Below are positions 1 through 5,519 of a stretch of DNA of 6,997 nucleotides, in pieces (the stretch's first letter is position 1; each line of letters opens with the position of its first letter). The stretch covers positions 1 to 6,997 of the forward strand of contig JAITAN010000160.1 in NCBI GenBank assembly GCA_031284105.1. Direction: 5' to 3'. The translations under genes and the position numbers were made by a program. The notes beneath the pieces were generated by a model. It had not been told where the DNA came from and did not search any database. It saw only the letters and a program-made list of their open reading frames with translations. This DNA comes from Treponema sp. (GTDB lineage: Bacteria > Spirochaetota > Spirochaetia > Treponematales > Breznakiellaceae).

Positions 1-380
1 CCGGCGATGAGCCGTTGACAATGCATGCGTATGTTGTTTCAGACAGCACGGCGCGGCTGCATCAATCATCGTCTCTTTTCCGCGTTCGTGAAGACAACGA
101 ATATAAAAATCTGGTCGGACGGGCTAACAGGCTTCTGCATTGGGAAGATATGCTTTATTTTAAGAGAAAGGACGTCCGTTGGTATGATTTCGGCGGCTGG
201 TACGGCGGTGAAGCTACAAGCCAAAGTTACCGCGAACAACTTTTAATCGATCAATTTAAGGAATCATTTGGAGGAGAAAAAAAGCGGGAATATTCTTTTA
301 TTGAACCCGCGTCTTTTTGGGGAAAAATAGCGGTTTCTGTCCATAGCGCGATTGATGCAGTGAAAAAGCGTGGAACATGA
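1..380 (+). CDS. FemAB/GNAT-like acyltransferase, C-terminal part (5' end outside window)
   Basis: The reading frame is open from the first complete codon at position 3 to the TGA at 378-380, so only about 125 C-terminal residues are visible. A TTG at 15 and an ATG at 21 occur in frame but have no ribosome binding site, so I treat the gene as truncated by the window. The visible part contains HAYVV and RLHQSSSLFR, then GRANRLLHWEDMLYFK, YDFGGW (about nt 183-200) and FKESFGG (about nt 255-275). A YDFGG block followed by an FK-x-x-FGG block and a short tail is typical of the C-terminal GNAT fold of FemAB-like enzymes. Those enzymes transfer amino acids or acyl groups in peptidoglycan or surface-polysaccharide synthesis. 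The substrate cannot be read from this fragment. No good terminator follows the stop codon. Confidence 0.7.
   Translation, partial: GDEPLTMHAYVVSDSTARLHQSSSLFRVREDNEYKNLVGRANRLLHWEDMLYFKRKDVRWYDFGGWYGGEATSQSYREQLLIDQFKESFGGEKKREYSFIEPASFWGKIAVSVHSAIDAVKKRGT
277..318. terminator. Terminator-like hairpin inside the 3' end of the acyltransferase gene
   Basis: GCGGG at 284-288 pairs with CCCGC at 306-310 around a 17-base AT-rich loop. On the minus strand the stem is followed by seven T (277-283), the classical intrinsic terminator layout. On the plus strand it is followed by GTCTTTTT (311-318). The stem is only 5 bp and lies within coding sequence, so it may be coincidental. It would end minus-strand transcripts entering from the 381-633 gap. 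Confidence 0.35.
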
Positions 381-483
381 CGCGGCGTTGCCACTCTTTC
401 GGCCTGATGCCTTCAGGACACTCAAGTTCCATGGTGTTTCCCGATGGCGTTTGTTCACATACTCCATCATAAAGTTGGTTCAT
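298..483 (-). CDS. Doubtful small ORF, 61 residues, convergent with the acyltransferase gene
   Basis: An ATG at 483 opens a 61-codon frame ending with TAA at 300-298. In its favour, a perfect TATAAT box lies just upstream on the same strand (503-498), and the stop falls inside a hairpin followed by seven T. Against it, there is no Shine-Dalgarno sequence, the -35 region is poor, the leader would be only a few bases, and 83 bases overlap the acyltransferase gene in antisense. The middle part (ELECPEG, RPKEWQRRV) reads like a real soluble protein, but I recognise no family. It could be a gene remnant or a chance ORF. Confidence 0.15.
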   Translation of the reverse strand: MNQLYDGVCEQTPSGNTMELECPEGIRPKEWQRRVMFHAFSLHQSRYGQKPLFFPKKTRVQ

Positions 484-633
484 ACATATATATAAAAATT
501 ATACCGCAGCAAAATTTTCGCCACGGAATTTGTTGTCGCGCAGCGCCATCCGCGCCGCGGGAAATTTATAGATTTTATAGAAACCATTTACTTTAATAAT
601 ATTATTTGGTATAATCGGGAAAAAGAATTTTGA
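381..633. other. Intergenic region between the acyltransferase gene and the lipoprotein operon
   Basis: These 253 bases have no convincing gene. A small inverted repeat (CCTGA 403-407 with TCAGG 413-417, five-base loop) follows the acyltransferase stop but has no T-tract. AT-rich DNA with a minus-strand TATAAT lies at 484-503. A short GC-rich patch lies at about 535-561, and the plus-strand promoter of the next operon closes the region. Nothing else is evident. Confidence 0.5.
587..615 (+). promoter_or_regulatory. Sigma70-type promoter of the lipoprotein operon
   Basis: A TTTACT -35 box (587-592, four of six consensus bases) and a perfect TATAAT -10 box (610-615) are separated by the optimal 17 bp. 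Transcription would start near 622, giving a leader of only about 12 bases before the ATG at 634. The start codon has no strong Shine-Dalgarno sequence (only AAAAAGAA upstream), so initiation is predicted to be modest. Confidence 0.6.
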
Positions 634-2733
634 ATGGATAAACATACGCGTACAGCGCCTATTACATTTGTTTTCTTTATTACCTGTCTCTTTTCTTCCT
701 GCGCCATTTCACGAGCGCTGTATCTCGGCACGGACCGCAGCCCATTGGGGACGGAATTCACGCTTTCAGGCGGCGCTACCGAAGATATAAACGGAGTTTT
801 CCCCGATGCGGTTTATATCAAAACACGGACGCAGACCTTCAACGCCTATCATTACTATATTCTCCATGACGGCTTGATTTGGTATAAGAGCATAGAAGCG
901 GATAAGGAACCAAAAGACTGGACGCTCTTTGAAAAAGCCGGACTGCCGCATAACAACAGGAAGCGGGGTTTTAGAAAACCCGAAAAAATCGCCGAACTTT
1001 CCGCTGATGCCGATGAACTCGTAGCCTTATCCGTCAACGGGGCTTTCTATCGTTATTGTTTTGATGCGACAATAGCCCATGCCTCAAATGTGTGGGCTGA
1101 CCGGCAAGGCTGGCCGCGGGAAGAACAACTCTTCTTTGACCCGGAAACCGCACGCAATCGCGCGTGGGCAATGGGGAAACGGAACGCGCAAGTTCTCTAT
1201 TACGAAGACCCGTTTGGTAATCAACATCACAATGGAACAATGGAAATAGCAACAACCTATGTGTTAATGGAAGACGGACAGGAAATACGCTACGCCGATG
1301 CGGGTCTCCCCAGCGATTTTTCACGAAACTATATAGGGCCGGAACGCGGCGCGTTTAAGGCGGCTTCATTGTCCGCCAGCGCGTCCACCATGTTTGTACT
1401 TAACGAAGCGGGGGAAATGTATACCCGCCTTGCCGATTTTGATACCCTAGGCTGCGATCCCATGTGGTTCAAATACACCTACAAGCCGTATACTTCCGAT
1501 GTACCCGGAACAAATTATTTTTCCAACCTCACCGAATGGGCATTACCCGCTGAAGACTGGCTCGCCCAGCCGCCTGTTCCGCTAAACGAAAAAGCAGCGA
1601 TTACCCGGCATATCACCATTTTACAGAACGGACAAGGAAACGGAGCGCGGGAACTGCGTGTTGCCGGATGGAACGAACGCGGCGAAGCCGGATATTGGAC
1701 AAAGGCGATTTTTGCCGACGCATGGGATTTTGTAACCGCACCGCTCTTTTTGAGCGAAGGCGACGCATTAAACGGTAACGCCGAACGGGGTCAGACTGTG
1801 GACAAAACCTATAGCGGCAGATCGTGGAACGGCATAGCAAAAGCACAAGATATAGGAACAACGCCCCCGCTGGGCGCGGCGAAATATGACTGGATTACGA
1901 CTCACGACTGGACGGAAGAAACACAGTGGTTTTACGAAATTACCAATTTCAATATTCTTGAAGGCGACTGTAACCTCAACATTACATGGCGCGGTGAAAC
2001 CTGCACATTGACGCTTCACCCGGTAGAGATGTGGAGTTATCTCAAGAGAGATTATATGAGCGGTCGAACCGGTGCGCCAAAAGTATGCTGGGTTACGCTT
2101 GTAATACCGGACGGCGCTTTGAATGGACTATCGCCGGAATTTGCCGTGAAGATTACCGAAAGATTTGCGCCTTTTGACAAAAAAATTTTTCACTATACCC
2201 TTGCGGCAACGGCGCATTTTATTCTCATGCGGGACAGTGAAAATACGGCTTCCGTGTTATACCTTACGGACGGAACCATATCTAATCGCTATAATGATTT
2301 TCAACAGCAATGGTTTGTTGAAAATTACGCGGAAGCAACACAGATAAACGCTTCGGAATTACTCGTAGACGAAAGATGCCCGGTAACAGGCGAAGAATTG
2401 TCGCAAAAAATCACGGCAAATAAAATATTCAGGGACGATTTAAAACATATTATCCGCCAATCGAAATGGTCGCGCCTTACCGCTTTCAAATTTAACTTTG
2501 GATATATCCCCGCCCACTATATTATAACGCCGCTGCGCTTTGTTGACGTGCCCAAAATCCGCACCATCACTACCTACGGAGACCGTATCGTATTGAGTAA
2601 CAGCGCCTTCACCACCGTTATTGCAGAATTGCGCGTTGCGCTTGACGAGCGGCTTTTAGAATTATTGAACGCGCGGATAAAACGCTACGAGAAATTGGCA
2701 AGGGAACTTTCCAAAGAAAAGAGCGGCGCGTAA
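634..2733 (+). CDS. Predicted lipoprotein of unknown function, 699 residues
   Basis: The ATG at 634 lies 18 bases after a good promoter and begins a signal sequence: basic MDKHTR, a hydrophobic stretch at about residues 9-20, then LFSSC with Cys23 as the likely lipidated residue. The lipobox is relaxed, as is common in spirochaetes, so export as a lipoprotein is inferred. The mature part has several similar beta-rich segments: YYILHDGLIWYK (about 74-85), LVALSVNGAFYRY (129-141), TYVLMEDGQEIRYADAGLP (208-226) and MFVLNEAGEMYTRL (253-266). Each puts a hydrophobic strand before a turn with G and an aromatic strand, and two are followed by an AGLP motif (102-105 and 223-226). This suggests a repeat fold such as a beta-propeller, at least in the N-terminal half. 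The last 35 or so residues form a charged helix, possibly a coiled coil. I recognise no family and no catalytic motif. The next gene starts one base after the stop, so the two products probably act together in the envelope. Confidence 0.85.
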   Translation: MDKHTRTAPITFVFFITCLFSSCAISRALYLGTDRSPLGTEFTLSGGATEDINGVFPDAVYIKTRTQTFNAYHYYILHDGLIWYKSIEADKEPKDWTLFEKAGLPHNNRKRGFRKPEKIAELSADADELVALSVNGAFYRYCFDATIAHASNVWADRQGWPREEQLFFDPETARNRAWAMGKRNAQVLYYEDPFGNQHHNGTMEIATTYVLMEDGQEIRYADAGLPSDFSRNYIGPERGAFKAASLSASASTMFVLNEAGEMYTRLADFDTLGCDPMWFKYTYKPYTSDVPGTNYFSNLTEWALPAEDWLAQPPVPLNEKAAITRHITILQNGQGNGARELRVAGWNERGEAGYWTKAIFADAWDFVTAPLFLSEGDALNGNAERGQTVDKTYSGRSWNGIAKAQDIGTTPPLGAAKYDWITTHDWTEETQWFYEITNFNILEGDCNLNITWRGETCTLTLHPVEMWSYLKRDYMSGRTGAPKVCWVTLVIPDGALNGLSPEFAVKITERFAPFDKKIFHYTLAATAHFILMRDSENTASVLYLTDGTISNRYNDFQQQWFVENYAEATQINASELLVDERCPVTGEELSQKITANKIFRDDLKHIIRQSKWSRLTAFKFNFGYIPAHYIITPLRFVDVPKIRTITTYGDRIVLSNSAFTTVIAELRVALDERLLELLNARIKRYEKLARELSKEKSGA

Positions 2734-2734
2734 A

Positions 2735-3286
2735 TTGGTGCGTATATTTTTTATCATGTTCATTTTTTGCACGATCACGCCTCCTGTCTGCCGGGCTCAA
2801 ACACCGCCCGCTTCTATTTTTTCCCTTGATTTAGGATATACCCTCACCGGACTCACCAACAACGGTTGGGGGCTTGGCGTAAGTTACGAGCAAAAAATAT
2901 GGGACTATCTTTCCGTAAAGGGCGGTTTTGGACACATGACCTTTTTAACAAGCCGCGAAGATGTATATTGCACATCGGTACATATTTCGCTTTTCACCAA
3001 TTATTATCCGTTTAGGGGCGGTATTGACAAACTGTACATTGGGATTGGATCCGGCGCTGATTTCATGAATTATTTTGGAGACGGCGAATTGCCCGACAAC
3101 AGCGCCGACAACGTAATCCATATTACGCTGATCCTTGGCTGGAAATTTTTAGTATGGAAACATGTAATGATAGATGTGTCAGGCGGCTATAAATTCATTG
3201 CCGTAGACGCCCAAAACTATAAAACCATACTGGACTATATTCATCCCGGAGTGCACTTTGGAATCGGCATAAAAATATTTTTATAA
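2735..3286 (+). CDS. Predicted outer-membrane beta-barrel protein, 183 residues
   Basis: The protein begins with a hydrophobic type I signal peptide (IFFIMFIFCTIT) and a plausible signal-peptidase site after VCRA, near residue 21. The rest is a series of short amphipathic strands rich in G, Y and F, for example SLDLGYTLTGL, GLGVSYEQ, YIGIGSGADF, MIDVSGGYKF and VHFGIGIKIFL, ending close to the C terminus with alternating hydrophobic residues. This is the usual look of a small 8-stranded outer-membrane barrel, so a diderm envelope location is inferred. The start could be TTG 2735, GTG 2738 or ATG 2756. The first two keep the full signal peptide, and none has a strong Shine-Dalgarno sequence, so translation is probably coupled to the upstream lipoprotein gene, which stops at 2733. 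The specific function is not recognisable, and no clear terminator follows. Confidence 0.8.
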   Translation: MVRIFFIMFIFCTITPPVCRAQTPPASIFSLDLGYTLTGLTNNGWGLGVSYEQKIWDYLSVKGGFGHMTFLTSREDVYCTSVHISLFTNYYPFRGGIDKLYIGIGSGADFMNYFGDGELPDNSADNVIHITLILGWKFLVWKHVMIDVSGGYKFIAVDAQNYKTILDYIHPGVHFGIGIKIFL

Positions 3287-3350
3287 CGCGGAATGAAAAT
3301 GAGAGGAAATACCCCATTCTTAGCCAAAACGGTACATTCCTAAAGGCATG

Positions 3351-3363
3351 AAAGGAGGCTTTT
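3351..3363 (+). promoter_or_regulatory. Strong ribosome binding site before a 63-codon ORF
   Basis: AAAGGAGG at 3351-3358 matches the anti-Shine-Dalgarno consensus and sits five bases before ATG 3364. It is the best-matched site on the plus strand of the window, yet no convincing promoter or long gene accompanies it. Confidence 0.45.
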
Positions 3364-3555
3364 ATGGCAACTGGGGACTATACCAAGGGTCAATGCCGCT
3401 TCAAGGTCGGCGCGATCCTCCGCGAGGATATGCGTGCGTCCACACGGGCTGCGCCGCCGGTGTTCGCGGCCACCGCATCAACGAAGAGTTTATACTGCAC
3501 GTCAAATTCCCCATACCGACCCACGGCGGCCGGCGCCCCAAACACACTGCCGTGA
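3364..3555 (+). CDS. Possible small protein, 63 residues, or start of a broken gene
   Basis: ATG 3364 follows AAAGGAGG at ideal spacing, and the frame runs to a TGA at 3553-3555. The first part (KGQCRFKVGAILRED, residues about 8-22) reads like a genuine protein start with G/C-ending codons. The second half, rich in A, T, S and P, is of low complexity. Other frames stay open past the stop, so a frameshifted remnant of a longer gene is possible. No signal peptide, membrane segment or known motif is visible. Base composition is far more GC-rich than the two genes to its left, which suggests a different origin. I do not recognise it; it could also be non-coding. Confidence 0.3.
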   Translation: MATGDYTKGQCRFKVGAILREDMRASTRAAPPVFAATASTKSLYCTSNSPYRPTAAGAPNTLP

Positions 3556-3610
3556 AGCCGCGCAAGCGCAACTGGCAGGCTGTAGCGGGGTGGAGCGAGC
3601 GGCATTCGCC

Positions 3611-3650
3611 AATAAAAATGCCGCAGAATGGCTTGTTATCACTCTGCGGC
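3611..3650 (-). terminator. Intrinsic terminator of the sugar transporter operon
   Basis: On the minus strand, 20 bases after the second permease's stop codon, GCCGCAGA (3650-3643) pairs perfectly with TCTGCGGC (3627-3620). The stem can extend inward by three further pairs after one mismatch. It is followed by ATTTTTATT (3619-3611). This layout marks the end of the operon, so no downstream ATPase gene is expected in the same transcript. On the plus strand the stem lacks a T-tract. Confidence 0.8.
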
Positions 3651-3669
3651 GGAAAGGAGGAACGTAAAC

Positions 3670-4491
3670 TTATTTTACCGAACCAAGAATACCGGCCACA
3701 AAACGCCGTTGTTGGCTGAAGAATATAACAACCGTGGGCAGGGTACAGATACTCACCGCGAGCATCAGGATGCCGTAATCGGTGGTATAGCCCGATGTGA
3801 GCGAGGTGATCAACAGGGGCATGGTTTTGCTGTCTTGGCTTTGCATGATGATGAGGGGCCAGAGGTAGCTATTCCAGTTATTCATAAACGCCACAATAGC
3901 GGCGGCCGCGAATGTCGGCGACATAACCGGAAGATAGATACGCATAAATATGCCGAATTCGCCCAGACCGTCAACGCGCGCGGCTTGCACAATCTCGTAG
4001 GGGAAAGACATACTCGACTGGCGGAAGAAAAATATCAGAAACGCGGTCGAAATGGACGGTAAAATAAAACCCAGCGTCGTATTTAAGAGTTTCATTATGC
4101 TGAACATACGGAAAAGCGGCACCATGATCGAGGCGAACGGCACCATCATGGAGAGAAGGAGAATGGTCATCAATCTATCCTTGCTTTTATCGCGATATAT
4201 TTGAAAACCATAACCCGCCATCGCGCAGATGAAAAGACTCACGAGGGTGCCTATAACGCTGTTTCTGAGGGAATTCCAGAACGCCCGCCCCACGGAAACA
4301 AGCGAAAACAGTTTTTTTATGTTTTCGATAAAGTAAGCACCGGGGAGTATTCTTCCATTAATGATGTCCACGCTTTTATTGGTCGCGCTTGAAACCATCC
4401 ATACAAAAGGAAGCGCTGAAAACAAACACACGATGATGAGGAACCCGTACATGCAGATCGCTGTGGGGGAGATTCGTACCGTTTTTTTCAT
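3670..4491 (-). CDS. Carbohydrate ABC transporter permease, MalG/AraQ/LacG type (CUT1)
   Basis: This 273-residue inner-membrane protein is the second channel subunit of the importer. Six hydrophobic segments are visible, at about residues 12-33, 75-97, 108-130, 138-157, 190-213 and 238-257. The cytoplasmic EAA loop that docks on the ATPase is at 166-188 (VQAARVDG, then IYLP); Q replaces the first E of the usual EAA. The NNWNSYLWPL motif (204-213) and the C-terminal FVAGILGSVK are typical of MalG-like subunits, and the length is normal. The start ATG at 4491 overlaps the stop of the preceding permease by four bases (ATGA), and AGGAGA (4503-4498) lies six bases before it, so translation is coupled. 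An intrinsic terminator follows. The transported sugar cannot be deduced from this subunit. Confidence 0.93.
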   Translation of the reverse strand: MKKTVRISPTAICMYGFLIIVCLFSALPFVWMVSSATNKSVDIINGRILPGAYFIENIKKLFSLVSVGRAFWNSLRNSVIGTLVSLFICAMAGYGFQIYRDKSKDRLMTILLLSMMVPFASIMVPLFRMFSIMKLLNTTLGFILPSISTAFLIFFFRQSSMSFPYEIVQAARVDGLGEFGIFMRIYLPVMSPTFAAAAIVAFMNNWNSYLWPLIIMQSQDSKTMPLLITSLTSGYTTDYGILMLAVSICTLPTVVIFFSQQRRFVAGILGSVK

Positions 4492-5381
4492 GCCCTGTCT
4501 CCTATTTTCATTTGAATAAACGAAAGAACAGCGACCATAATCAAAATGCTATAAGAAACCGCGGCCGCATAGCCGAACTGCGGGTTGTATACAAAGGACA
4601 GATTGTAAATATATTGCGATATGGTAATGGTTGAAACGCCGGGTCCTCCGCCCGTGAGGTTTTTTACTTCATCAAAGAGCTGGAGCGTACCGTTTGTCGA
4701 CATAATGGACGTAAGCAGAATGACCGGCGCCAAAAGCGGGATAGTCAACTTAAAAAATATCTGCGCCGGAGACGCCCCGTCAATACGCGCGGCCTCATAT
4801 ACCGAACTATCGATATTTTGAAGCCCCGCAAGGTAGAAAATAGTATTATACCCCGTCCATCGCCACGTAATAACCAAAATGATGATACATTTCGCCCAGA
4901 TCGGATGGCTTAACCAGCTTACCGGTTCCGCGATGATGTGCAGGCGGATGAGGAAGAAGTTGACGACTCCGTCCACTGCGAAAAATGATTTGAAGATCAT
5001 GGCTGAAGATACAAGCGCGGTCGCACAGGGAAGAAAGACCAATGTCCGAAAGAACCCTTTGAATTTGAGTTTTTCCGAATTGAGAATCGACGCAAGAATC
5101 AACGCCAAGATCAACATGATAGGCACCTGAATTACCAAATAGACAAACACGTTCCCCACAGAAGCCAAAAACGTAGAGTCTTGAAACAGCCGGAAATAAT
5201 TCCGTACGCCGGTAAAATGCGTGTTTCCGCCAAAGCCGGACTGCAAGGACAGGATAAAGGCGGAAATCATTGGATAGAAGGAAAGGATAAAAATCAAAAG
5301 GGATGCCGGAAGCACAAAAAACCAACCCCATCCGCTATATTTTTGCGTTAAACTCTTTTGTTGCGTTACCGTATTTTTCAA
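4488..5381 (-). CDS. Carbohydrate ABC transporter permease, MalF/LacF type (CUT1)
   Basis: This 297-residue inner-membrane protein is the first channel subunit. Six hydrophobic segments are visible, at about residues 17-45, 73-100, 111-135, 160-186, 213-230 and 270-289. The EAA loop is complete: YEAARIDGAS at 195-204 with TIPLLAP at 213-219. LTGGGPG (242-248), followed by a serine/threonine-rich stretch and QYIY, is characteristic of the CUT1 MalF-like subunit. The start is TTG at 5381, chosen because AAGGAG (5394-5389) lies seven bases upstream and no in-frame ATG fits. The non-ATG start may lower permease expression relative to the binding protein. It lies 138 bases after the binding-protein gene, with a strong hairpin in the gap, and overlaps the next permease by four bases. 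Confidence 0.93.
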   Translation of the reverse strand: MKNTVTQQKSLTQKYSGWGWFFVLPASLLIFILSFYPMISAFILSLQSGFGGNTHFTGVRNYFRLFQDSTFLASVGNVFVYLVIQVPIMLILALILASILNSEKLKFKGFFRTLVFLPCATALVSSAMIFKSFFAVDGVVNFFLIRLHIIAEPVSWLSHPIWAKCIIILVITWRWTGYNTIFYLAGLQNIDSSVYEAARIDGASPAQIFFKLTIPLLAPVILLTSIMSTNGTLQLFDEVKNLTGGGPGVSTITISQYIYNLSFVYNPQFGYAAAVSYSILIMVAVLSFIQMKIGDRA

Positions 5382-5388
5382 GCTGTAA

Positions 5389-5394
5389 CTCCTT
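5389..5394 (-). promoter_or_regulatory. Ribosome binding site that fixes a TTG start
   Basis: AAGGAG on the minus strand is followed by a seven-base spacer and then TTG at 5381-5379. This supports TTG as the true start of the first permease, as no in-frame ATG with its own site is present nearby. Confidence 0.75.
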
Positions 5395-5447
5395 CTTTTT
5401 AAGAATAATCCGTGTCCGCTGCCCGCGTAAACGGTATGCCGGCGCGG

Positions 5448-5498
5448 ACGTATCGCGGCGCTTTCCCTGTTTTTTGACGGAATACGCCGCGTATACGT
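5448..5498 (-). promoter_or_regulatory. Strong intercistronic hairpin between binding-protein and permease genes
   Basis: On the minus strand, ACGTAT (5498-5493), a bulged A (5492) and CGCGGCG (5491-5485) pair perfectly with CGCCGCG (5460-5454) and ATACGT (5453-5448). This gives 13 bp around a 24-base loop, and TTCC and GGAA in the loop could pair further. No U-tract follows, so it is not a standard terminator. Its place after the binding-protein gene and before the first permease matches mRNA-stabilising or processing elements such as the REP sequences in the E. coli malE-malF gap. It may help make binding protein in excess over permeases. The role is inference. Confidence 0.65.
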
Positions 5499-5519
5499 TA
5501 TGAAAACACCGCCGGACGT

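Larger units (their letters stand above)
3287..3669. other. Convergent intergenic region with a GC-rich island
   Basis: This gap separates the ends of the lipoprotein operon (+) and the transporter operon (-). By hand count, 119 of 180 bases (66%) in 3421-3600 are G or C, against 24 of 60 in 3181-3240 and 23 of 60 in 1201-1260. The island starts just after a perfect ribosome binding site and ends at the transporter terminator. Overlapping short frames are open in several phases, none of them clearly coding. A small perfect hairpin (ATCCTC 3415-3420 with GAGGAT 3424-3429) is present. The 9-mer GAAAGGAGG occurs at both borders (3350-3358 and 3652-3660). It could be a foreign insertion, a gene remnant or an RNA gene. 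Confidence 0.5.

Noticed and set aside
403..417. Small inverted repeat after the acyltransferase gene as a terminator
   Set aside because: The stem is only 5 bp and no T-tract follows.
1034..1324. Minus-strand ORF of 96 codons inside the lipoprotein gene
   Set aside because: It lies wholly within a long ORF with a signal sequence and promoter, and has an arginine-rich mirror-frame composition.
3390..3605. Minus-strand ORF of 71 codons in the GC-rich island
   Set aside because: It has no Shine-Dalgarno sequence. Its start lies just downstream of the transporter terminator. High GC content alone makes open frames likely on both strands.
3348..3719. Plus-strand ORF of 123 codons starting at ATG 3348
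   Set aside because: Its start is upstream of the strong ribosome binding site and too close to the weak AAAGG before it, and it runs through the terminator into the permease gene. It may still contain a frameshifted remnant.
3628..4062. Plus-strand ORF of 144 codons opposite the second permease
   Set aside because: It is antisense to a well-supported permease, lacks a convincing start site, and its composition is that of a mirror frame.
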